Part shown: in pieces, positions 5,922-11,270 of the stretch
Layout: each line of letters opens with the position of its first letter
Numbering within the stretch: the first letter of the stretch is position 1
The notes under the pieces: model-generated
Databases searched by the model: none
What the model was told of the DNA's origin: nothing
What the model saw: the letters and a program-made list of their open reading frames with translations, nothing else
From: Oscillospiraceae bacterium
GTDB taxonomy: Bacteria; Bacillota; Clostridia; Oscillospirales; UBA929
DNA: 12,334 bases
Assembly (NCBI GenBank): GCA_031289065.1
Contig: JAITQI010000094.1
Location: 1 to 12,334, forward strand
Direction of reading: 5' to 3'
Program-made: the position numbers and the translations under genes

Positions 5922-5943
5922 GGGGCGGAGGAATCTCCGCCCC
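5922..5943 (+). terminator. Weak terminator or attenuator after rpmF, GAAT loop
   Basis: A 9-bp perfect GC-rich stem (5922-5930 with 5935-5943) closes a GAAT loop and is followed only by TGTTGTG, not a clean U-run. It probably lowers rather than stops transcription between the ribosomal protein gene and the next gene. A loose heptad-like sequence (CGGTTGA then CAATGGC) follows at 5964-5977. Confidence 0.5.
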
Positions 5944-6002
5944 TGTTGTGCTGGACAAACAAGGCGGTTGACAATGGCCGACGCCGGAGGGAGGTCCCCC
6001 GT

Positions 6003-7307
6003 ATGTCCCTGATCGTTGGGGTGGAGGTTGGGTCGCCGGCGGCGCGGGCGGGGCTGAAGACCGGGGACATCCTGGTGTCGGCGGCGGGGCGGCCTGTTCG
6101 CGATGTGCTGGACTACCGGTTTTACACCTATGACGCCCGGCTGACCCTCGTGGTGCGGGACGCGGCGGGGGCGGAGCGGACGGTGACCTTGCGCAAAGGC
6201 GAGGGGGAGGACCTGGGGCTGACCTTTGAGACCTATCTCATGGACAACCAGCGGGCCTGTGAAAACCAATGCCTGTTCTGTTTTATCGACCAGCTGCCCC
6301 CGGGCTTGCGGCGCAGCCTGTATTTCAAGGACGACGACGCCCGCCTGTCCTTCCTGCTGGGGCAGTACATCACCCTGACCAACCTCGCCCCGGACGAGTT
6401 CCAACGCATTCTCGCCCAACGGATCTCCCCCCTACACATCTCGGTGCACGCCACCGACCCGGATTTGCGCGTCCGGCTGGTGGGGCATCCGGCGGCGGGG
6501 GCCTGTCTGTCCATGATGCAAACCCTGGCCGCCCGGGGCATCCAAATGCACGCCCAAGTGGTGGTCTGCCCCGGCCTCAACGACGGGGCGGCGCTGGCCC
6601 GGACGCTGGACGATCTGTCCGCTCTGTTCCCGGCGGTGGGGGATGTGTCGGTGGTGCCGGTGGGGCTGACCCGGTGGCGGGAGGGGCTGTATCCTTTGCG
6701 GCCCTTCCATAGAGACGAGGCCGCCCAAACCGTCGCTCTGGTGCGGGACAAGGCCGCCGCCCTCCGGCGGGCAACCGGCCTGGGGGTGGTGTACGCCGCC
6801 GACGAGCTGTATTTGCTGGCCGGGCTTCCCCTGCCCGGGGAAGAGGACTACGACGGCTATCCCCAACTGGAAAACGGCGTGGGCCTGATGGCCTCCTTCG
6901 CCGCCGAATTCGACGCCGCCCTGGACGCCCTGCCGGACAGCGTCCCCGCCCCGCCGCCCGTCACCGTGGCCACCGGCCTGGCCGCCGCCCCCTTCCTAAG
7001 GGGTCTGCTGGACAAGCTGTCCGAGCGAGTGCCGGGCCTGGTCTGGGATGTGGTCGCCGCCCCCAACCGCCTGTTCGGCGACCGGGTGGACGTGGCGGGT
7101 CTGCTGTGCGGCCGGGACCTCATCGCCGCCCTGGACGGGCATGTGACCGGCGCCCGGGTTCTCCTCCCGGCCTCCATGCTTCGCCATGGGGGGGATGTGT
7201 TCCTGGACGACCTCACCCCCGCCGATCTCGCCCAAGCCATCGGCGCGGCGGTGGACATTGTCCCCGTGGACGGCGGCGCCTTCGCGGCGGCGGTTCTGGG
7301 GGTATGA
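6003..7307 (+). CDS. PDZ-DUF512 Fe-S protein (radical SAM-like)
   Basis: 434 residues from ATG 6003, with GGGAGG 8 nt upstream; a longer frame from 5946 lacks such a site. Residues about 1-65 form a PDZ-like domain (SPAARAGLKTGDILVSAAGRP). Then comes a Cys triad ACENQCLFCF (Cys86, Cys90, Cys93: CX3CX2C, the radical SAM spacing), followed by IDQLPPGLR...YFKDDDARLSFLLGQYITLTNL, the signature block of the DUF512 family. HISVHATDP and the C-terminal DUF512 domain complete it. The family is widespread in Clostridia and cyanobacteria and its reaction is unknown; Fe-S and SAM binding are inferred from the motif. It lies upstream of der, an arrangement I recall as common in Clostridia, which suggests but does not prove a link to ribosome maturation. 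Confidence 0.88.
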   Translation: MSLIVGVEVGSPAARAGLKTGDILVSAAGRPVRDVLDYRFYTYDARLTLVVRDAAGAERTVTLRKGEGEDLGLTFETYLMDNQRACENQCLFCFIDQLPPGLRRSLYFKDDDARLSFLLGQYITLTNLAPDEFQRILAQRISPLHISVHATDPDLRVRLVGHPAAGACLSMMQTLAARGIQMHAQVVVCPGLNDGAALARTLDDLSALFPAVGDVSVVPVGLTRWREGLYPLRPFHRDEAAQTVALVRDKAAALRRATGLGVVYAADELYLLAGLPLPGEEDYDGYPQLENGVGLMASFAAEFDAALDALPDSVPAPPPVTVATGLAAAPFLRGLLDKLSERVPGLVWDVVAAPNRLFGDRVDVAGLLCGRDLIAALDGHVTGARVLLPASMLRHGGDVFLDDLTPADLAQAIGAAVDIVPVDGGAFAAAVLGV

Positions 7308-7388
7308 AAACGCGGCCCGTCGCTGCAGAGAACGCGGGCGCCGCTCCTCCCGCGCCTGTCCTCTGACTTCTGAAAAGGGGCGTTTCTT

Positions 7389-8726
7389 ATGTCCAAACCC
7401 ATCGTCGCCATCGTGGGGCGGCCCAATGTGGGCAAGTCCCTGCTGTTCAACAAGCTGACCGGGCAGCGGCTGGCCATCGTCGAGGACACGCCGGGCGTGA
7501 CCCGGGATCGGCTGTACGCCGACTGCGAGTGGGCCGGGCGGGTGTTTTCCCTGGTGGACACCGGCGGCATCGAGCCCCGGGCCGACGACGAGATTCTGCG
7601 GTTCATGCGCCGTCAGGCCGAGATCGCCATCGATCACGCCGACGTCATCCTGTTTTTGACCGACCTGAAAACCGGCCTGACCGCTTCGGATCAGGACGTG
7701 GCCCAAATGCTGCTCCGGGCCGGCCGGCCGGTGGTGCTGGCGGTGAACAAGGCCGACTCGGTGGGGGCCGACGACCCCGGGCTGTTCGAGTTTTACAACC
7801 TGGGGCTGGGGCAGCCCTATCCGGTGTCAGCCCTCCACGGGCTGGGTTCCGGGGATATGCTGGACGCCTGCGTGGCCCTGTTCCCCCGGCAGGACGCCGA
7901 CGTCGGGGCCGAGGGAGAGGCCATCCGGGTGGCGGTCATCGGCAAGCCCAACGTGGGCAAATCCTCCCTGGTCAACCGCATTTTGGGCCAGGAGCGGGTC
8001 ATCGTCAGCAACATTCCGGGCACCACCCGGGACGCGGTGGACACCGCCTTTGAAAACGCCTACGGCAAATATGTCTTTGTGGACACCGCCGGGATGCGCC
8101 GCCGGGCCCGGGTCAGCGAGGCGGTGGAATATTTCAGCGTCCTTCGCGCCAAAATGGCTATTGAGCGCGCCCACGTCTGCCTGATTCTCATCGACGCCAT
8201 CGAGGGGGTCACCGAGCAGGATACCAAGGTGGCCGGCCTGGCTCACGAGGCCGGAAAACCGTCCGTCGTCGTGGTCAACAAGTGGGATCTGGTGGAGAAA
8301 GACGAGCACACCATGAGTTCCCAAAAACGAGAAATCAAGGAGCGGCTTGCGTTTATGCCCTATGCGCCGGTGCTGTTTCTCTCGGCGCTGACCGGTCAGC
8401 GGGTTGAGAAGCTCTTCGGGGAAATCAACTTCGTCCACGATCAGAGCCGCATGCGGATCACCACCGGGCAGCTCAACAGCGTGCTGGCCGACGCCCAGGC
8501 CCGGGTGCAGCCCCCCACCGACAAGGGCCGCCGCCTCAAGGTCTTCTACATGACCCAGGTCGGCATTGAGCCCCCCCATTTCGTGGCCTTTGTCAACGAC
8601 GCCCGCCTGTTTCACTTCTCCTACCAGCGGTACCTGGAAAACCAAATCCGCGCCGCCTTCAGCCTGAACGCCGCGCCTGTCCGCCTGACGGTGCGGCAGA
8701 GAGGCGAGAGCGGCGGCGACACTTGA
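7389..8726 (+). CDS. der: Ribosome-associated GTPase Der (EngA)
   Basis: 445 residues, the normal length. Der has two tandem GTPase domains and a KH-like C-terminal domain and acts in 50S subunit assembly. Domain 1 has GRPNVGKS (10-17), DTGG (57-60) and NKAD (120-123). Domain 2 has GKPNVGKS (185-192), SNIPGTTRD, DTAG (232-235) and NKWD (297-300). The KH-like part spans about 350-435. An AAAAGGGG ribosome binding site lies 8 nt before ATG 7389. An 81-bp gap to the DUF512 gene holds a small CGCGGG/CCCGCG hairpin (7333-7354) without a U-run, so cotranscription is likely. The TGA stop (8724-8726) lies in the first unit of a heptad array. Confidence 0.97.
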   Translation: MSKPIVAIVGRPNVGKSLLFNKLTGQRLAIVEDTPGVTRDRLYADCEWAGRVFSLVDTGGIEPRADDEILRFMRRQAEIAIDHADVILFLTDLKTGLTASDQDVAQMLLRAGRPVVLAVNKADSVGADDPGLFEFYNLGLGQPYPVSALHGLGSGDMLDACVALFPRQDADVGAEGEAIRVAVIGKPNVGKSSLVNRILGQERVIVSNIPGTTRDAVDTAFENAYGKYVFVDTAGMRRRARVSEAVEYFSVLRAKMAIERAHVCLILIDAIEGVTEQDTKVAGLAHEAGKPSVVVVNKWDLVEKDEHTMSSQKREIKERLAFMPYAPVLFLSALTGQRVEKLFGEINFVHDQSRMRITTGQLNSVLADAQARVQPPTDKGRRLKVFYMTQVGIEPPHFVAFVNDARLFHFSYQRYLENQIRAAFSLNAAPVRLTVRQRGESGGDT

Positions 8727-8763
8727 CGAATCATTGACGATTGACAAGGGACAAGGGACAATG
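8720..8763 (+). repeat. Heptad array between der and plsY
   Basis: Units in order: CACTTGA (8720, containing the der stop codon), a 4-nt CGAA interruption, TCATTGA (8731), CGATTGA (8738), CAAGGGA (8745), CAAGGGA (8752) and a partial CAATG. As in the array at 1701-1752, a 4-nt CGRA sequence breaks the 7-bp phase after an early unit. The array supplies the -35 box of the plsY promoter. Confidence 0.75.
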
Positions 8764-8769
8764 TAGAAT
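8741..8769 (+). promoter_or_regulatory. Sigma-A promoter of plsY, with its -35 inside the heptad array
   Basis: TTGACA (8741-8746) is formed across the junction of two heptad units. A 17-bp spacer and TAGAAT (8764-8769, five of six matches) complete a near-consensus promoter. The start would be near 8776, leaving a ~58-nt, very U-rich leader before plsY. Confidence 0.6.
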
Positions 8770-8778
8770 TGGTGAGGG

Positions 8779-8810
8779 TCTTTCTTTTTTTGTTTTTGTT
8801 TTGTTTTTGT
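8779..8810 (+). other. U-rich tract in the plsY leader
   Basis: Thirty-two bases that are almost entirely T, broken by single Gs roughly every five bases (several TTTTTG units) and by one or two Cs. It is the most AT-rich stretch of this GC-rich window. There is no GC stem before it, so it is not an intrinsic terminator. It would form an unstructured U-rich segment just upstream of the plsY ribosome binding site. Confidence 0.5.
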
Positions 8811-8833
8811 AACTTTTAACGTCTGGAGATGTT

Positions 8834-9730
8834 GTGGGTATGCAGTGGTGGTGGCTTGGGTTGGTGGCGCTGGTCGCCTATTTGTTGGGGAGCGTGAACG
8901 GTTCTCTCCTTGTCTCCCAGACGTTTCTCAAAATTGACATACGCCGCTACGGCAGCGGCAACGCCGGGACGACCAACGCCCTGCGGATCATGGGGAAAAA
9001 ATGGGCCGTGCTTGTCACCCTGCTCGACCTGGGCAAGGGAGCGGCGGCGGTGGGGTTCGGCTATCTGCTGCTTCAGGGCGCGGGGAGCGGAGACGTGGGC
9101 CGTCTGCTGGCCGGTGTGTTCTGCATTTTGGGGCATATTTTCCCGGTTTTTTACCGGTTTAAGGGGGGCAAAGGGGTCATGACCACGGCGGCCGTTGTGG
9201 CCTGCGTGGACTGGCGGGTGTGCCTCGCCGCCCTGGCCCTTTTCGCGCTGGTCGTGCTGGTGACCCGGTGGGTGTCCTTGGGCTCCCTTCTGGCCGCCGC
9301 CGCCGTACCGGCGGGCATGTATCTATCCCACCGGGGGGAAGGGCGGGAAGCCCTTGTGCTGACAGCGCTGTCGGCGGTCATCACGTTGCTCATCGCGGTC
9401 ATGCACCGGGACAACATCAAACGTCTGCTGTCCGGCACCGAGCGGCGGTTTTCCTTCAAGGGCAAGGCCATGATGGACACGGTCAAGACCCGGACAAAAA
9501 GCCTCACCCGCAAAACCGGCGCCGCCCTGCGTCAAACATCCAAGCGCCTGCGGGTCAAGGGCTCCGCCCGCCGCCTGAAGGGCCGGAAGGTGTCCCGCCG
9601 CAAGCTCCGTAAGGCCAAGCGGAAATCGGAAGCCCGAAGCCAGCGGGCCGAACGGAGACGCCGCAAGGGCAAAACCCAGCGCAAAACCGCCAAACGCCGA
9701 CAGTCCCCCCATGTGCAACAGGCGGGATAA
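8834..9730 (+). CDS. plsY: Glycerol-3-phosphate acyltransferase PlsY with a long basic tail
   Basis: 298 residues from GTG 8834; ATG 8840 (296 residues) is an equally plausible start, since GGAG lies 5 and 11 nt upstream respectively. PlsY moves the acyl group from acyl phosphate to glycerol-3-phosphate to make lysophosphatidic acid, the first step of phospholipid synthesis, in the membrane. The three conserved blocks are present: GSGNAGTTNALRIMG, GHIFPVFYRFKGGKG, and HRDNIKRLLSGTE near residue 195. Several hydrophobic segments lie between them. The core ends near residue 211; family members are usually about 200-215 residues. The remaining 87 residues are a tail with about 36 Lys/Arg and only 3 acidic residues, resembling a nucleic-acid-binding or histone-like segment. 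A bidirectional terminator follows 20 bp after the stop. Confidence 0.95.
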   Translation: MGMQWWWLGLVALVAYLLGSVNGSLLVSQTFLKIDIRRYGSGNAGTTNALRIMGKKWAVLVTLLDLGKGAAAVGFGYLLLQGAGSGDVGRLLAGVFCILGHIFPVFYRFKGGKGVMTTAAVVACVDWRVCLAALALFALVVLVTRWVSLGSLLAAAAVPAGMYLSHRGEGREALVLTALSAVITLLIAVMHRDNIKRLLSGTERRFSFKGKAMMDTVKTRTKSLTRKTGAALRQTSKRLRVKGSARRLKGRKVSRRKLRKAKRKSEARSQRAERRRRKGKTQRKTAKRRQSPHVQQAG

Positions 9731-9749
9731 GGGAACGGATGAAAGAGGG

Positions 9750-9801
9750 AAAACGAGAGAGAAGACAGGGCGCCGCCGTCCCCGTCTCCTCTCTCGTTTT
9801 T
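9750..9801. terminator. Bidirectional rho-independent terminator
   Basis: A 12-bp outer stem (9750-9761 with 9789-9800) has an A-run on its left and a T-run on its right. An inner AGAC/GTCT and GGG/CCC stem extends it. The gene on each side converges on it (plsY from the left, the GerQ-like gene from the right), so it can serve both. Confidence 0.9.
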
Positions 9802-9810
9802 GTCCGGGGG

Positions 9811-10410
9811 TCACAAATCCAGTTCAGACCCGGGGACGATGGTGACAAACCGCGTGGCGGGCAGGGTGCACATCAGCAGGTTGCCGTCGAGGCACCGCAG
9901 CAGCAGGAAATCCGCGCCGACTTGGATCAGGCGGCCGATGCGGCTGTGTAGCGCGCCGCCGTCGAGGGTCTCCACCCGGATGACCCGGCCGATTTGGCCC
10001 CGCAAAAAGCCCGGCCCGTAGAGGGGGGAGGCGATAGGCAGAGGCGCGTCCCCGGGGAGAGGATACATCGCGTAAGCGCTGCCCGAGGGCGGCGTTTCGC
10101 CGGTCATTTGTTCGTCAAAGGCACTGCTCGGGCCGAGGAGGGGCCGGATGACGGGGCCGCCTCGCGGCGGGAGGGGCATCAGCGCGGTGGACGGCGGCGC
10201 CTGTGTTTCCCCGGACAGATCGGCGGGGGGCAGCAGCTCGGGGGCTGTGACGGCGGGGGTTGTGACCGTCGGGGCGGGCCTGGCGGCGCGGCCAACCGCC
10301 GGGGGGAGCGGGAACTGACCGGGCACCGTGCTGGGATTGACCGGCACGGCGGGGGCGGTTTCGGTCCCTCTGCGGGACACGCCCGCCTGGGATGGGGTGA
10401 AATACTCCAT
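9811..10410 (-). CDS. Proline-rich protein with a GerQ-like domain, probable spore coat protein
   Basis: 199 residues from ATG 10410, with AAAAGGAG 8 nt upstream. Residues about 17-125 are a low-complexity Pro/Ala/Thr region without recognisable domains. The C-terminal 70 residues form a compact beta-rich segment (YGPGFLRGQIGRVIRVETLDGG, then GRLIQVGADFLLLRCLDGNLLMCTLPATRFVTIVPG). The strand pattern recalls the GerQ/YwdL and DUF2642 (YuzF) spore coat families, in which a short-loop strand is followed by GTL-like, DHLVL and IVxI elements. I infer a coat or cortex-surface role from this resemblance and from a sigma-K-like -10 box upstream; the match is by pattern only. There is no signal peptide. 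It ends at the shared terminator with plsY. Confidence 0.55.
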   Translation of the reverse strand: MEYFTPSQAGVSRRGTETAPAVPVNPSTVPGQFPLPPAVGRAARPAPTVTTPAVTAPELLPPADLSGETQAPPSTALMPLPPRGGPVIRPLLGPSSAFDEQMTGETPPSGSAYAMYPLPGDAPLPIASPLYGPGFLRGQIGRVIRVETLDGGALHSRIGRLIQVGADFLLLRCLDGNLLMCTLPATRFVTIVPGSELDL

Positions 10411-10448
10411 GTGCGAAGCTCCTTTTCCGATGAGATATGGCGTCGGTT

Positions 10449-10457
10449 TAGCATATG
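10449..10457 (-). promoter_or_regulatory. Possible sigma-K or sigma-E -10 box of the GerQ-like gene
   Basis: Read on the minus strand, CATATGCTA matches the Bacillus sigma-K -10 pattern CATANNNTA at every fixed position and lies about 39 nt before the start codon. The -35 AC element is not clearly present at the expected 16-17 bp, so this is a tentative site. Confidence 0.35.
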
Positions 10458-10469
10458 CGGGACGGTTTT

Positions 10470-10497
10470 CAATTGACAGTTGACAGGGGACAATTGA
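10470..10497 (+). repeat. Heptad array between two divergent genes
   Basis: Four perfectly phased 7-bp units: CAATTGA, CAGTTGA, CAGGGGA, CAATTGA. Two TTGACA hexamers arise at unit junctions (10473 and 10480), but I found no -10 at the right distance for the plus-strand flavoprotein gene. The array lies just upstream of the sigma-K-like box of the minus-strand gene. Confidence 0.8.
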
Positions 10498-10555
10498 AAG
10501 GGGCGAGGGGCCTTTTGGGGCCGATTAATACGGTATTTTTGAAAGGGTGGTTGTT

Positions 10556-11122
10556 GTGTTTTTGATTGTTTCGGGGAATCCTAAGGCGGATGGGTTGTGC
10601 GCTTCGGTTGTTGACGAGGTGCGGCGGGGGGTTGTTGACGGCGGGGGCGCGGCGGAAACGCTTACTGTGGCCGAGCTGGCGCGGTGTCATGTGTGCGGCG
10701 ACGGGTGGGGGACCTGCCTGAAGGCGCGACGGTGCGCCTTCGGCGGGGATGGGTTTGACGAGGCCCAGGCCCGGGTCGGGGCGGCCGACCGGCTGTGTCT
10801 CGTTACGCCGGTGTACTGGGGGGAGATGGCCGAAGGGCTCAAGAGCTTCCTCGACCGCCTGCGCCGCTGTGACAACGCCATGCGGGGGCAGGGCGTTCTG
10901 GCGGGCAAACCGGTGCTGCTCATCGCCTCCCCGGGGGGTTCCGGGGGCGGCGGGCTGACCTGTCTGGATCAGATGGATCGCTTCTGCCGACACACCGGGG
11001 CGGTTATTTTCGACCACATTTTGGTCAACCGCTGGAACCAGGACTACAAACGGGCGGCGGCCTACGCGGCGGCCCGGGCCCTGGCCGAAGGCAGAGAACC
11101 TGGTGTGACGGTGGAAAAATAG
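10556..11122 (+). CDS. NAD(P)H-dependent FMN reductase / flavodoxin-fold oxidoreductase
   Basis: 188 residues from GTG 10556, with AGGGTGG 5 nt upstream; GTG 10547 overlaps that site and is unlikely to be used. The fold is that of FMN-binding flavodoxin-like reductases: the phosphate-binding SGNPKADG loop right after the first strand, then TPVYWGEMAEGLKSFLDRLRRC, which is typical of NADPH-dependent FMN reductases and iron-sulfur flavoproteins, then a LLIASPGGSGGGG strand-loop. Cysteines 44, 47, 54 and 60 (CHVCGDGWGTC and RRC) sit where iron-sulfur flavoproteins carry their cluster cysteines, although the spacing is wider than in the well-known ones. The substrate is unknown. It forms a single-gene unit ending at a UUCG-loop terminator. 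Confidence 0.8.
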   Translation: MFLIVSGNPKADGLCASVVDEVRRGVVDGGGAAETLTVAELARCHVCGDGWGTCLKARRCAFGGDGFDEAQARVGAADRLCLVTPVYWGEMAEGLKSFLDRLRRCDNAMRGQGVLAGKPVLLIASPGGSGGGGLTCLDQMDRFCRHTGAVIFDHILVNRWNQDYKRAAAYAAARALAEGREPGVTVEK

Positions 11123-11144
11123 GAACCGCAACACGGGCGACGCA

Positions 11145-11199
11145 ACGCGCAGCCGTATCGACGGGACTTCGGTTCCGTGGGTGCGACGGCGCGTTTTTT
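11145..11199 (+). terminator. Rho-independent terminator with a UUCG tetraloop
   Basis: The inner hairpin ACGGGAC-TTCG-GTTCCGT (11161-11178) has the very stable UUCG loop and one G-T wobble. It is enclosed by an outer stem (11145-11156 with 11186-11194, with a 3-nt CAG bulge) that leads straight into TTTTTT at 11194-11199. Confidence 0.85.
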
Positions 11200-11211
11200 C
11201 TTGCGCCTCGC

Positions 11212-11242
11212 GGTATAAAACCCCCGCGGCCGCCGGATACTA
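11212..11242 (+). promoter_or_regulatory. Sigma-G (forespore) promoter of the GerA-family gene
   Basis: GGTATA (11212-11217) and GATACTA (11236-11242) are separated by exactly 18 bp. The -35 fits the Bacillus sigma-G pattern GHATR, and the -10 fits CATWHTA in six of seven positions. The transcript would start about 20 nt before the gene, which is where forespore-expressed germinant receptor genes carry this promoter. Confidence 0.65.
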
Positions 11243-11270
11243 TGGCCATTACATGAGGGGAGGGGTTCGC

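Noticed and set aside
5968..5996. TTGACA at 5968 as a promoter for the DUF512 gene
   Set aside because: The sequence at the -10 position is GC-rich ribosome-binding-site sequence, not a -10 box.
5859..6866. Several minus-strand frames opposite the DUF512 gene
   Set aside because: They are composition-driven shadows of the plus-strand gene, which has the conserved cysteine and PDZ motifs.
10473..10508. Heptad array as a plus-strand promoter for the flavoprotein gene
   Set aside because: TTGACA occurs twice, but no -10-like hexamer lies 16-18 bp downstream of either copy.
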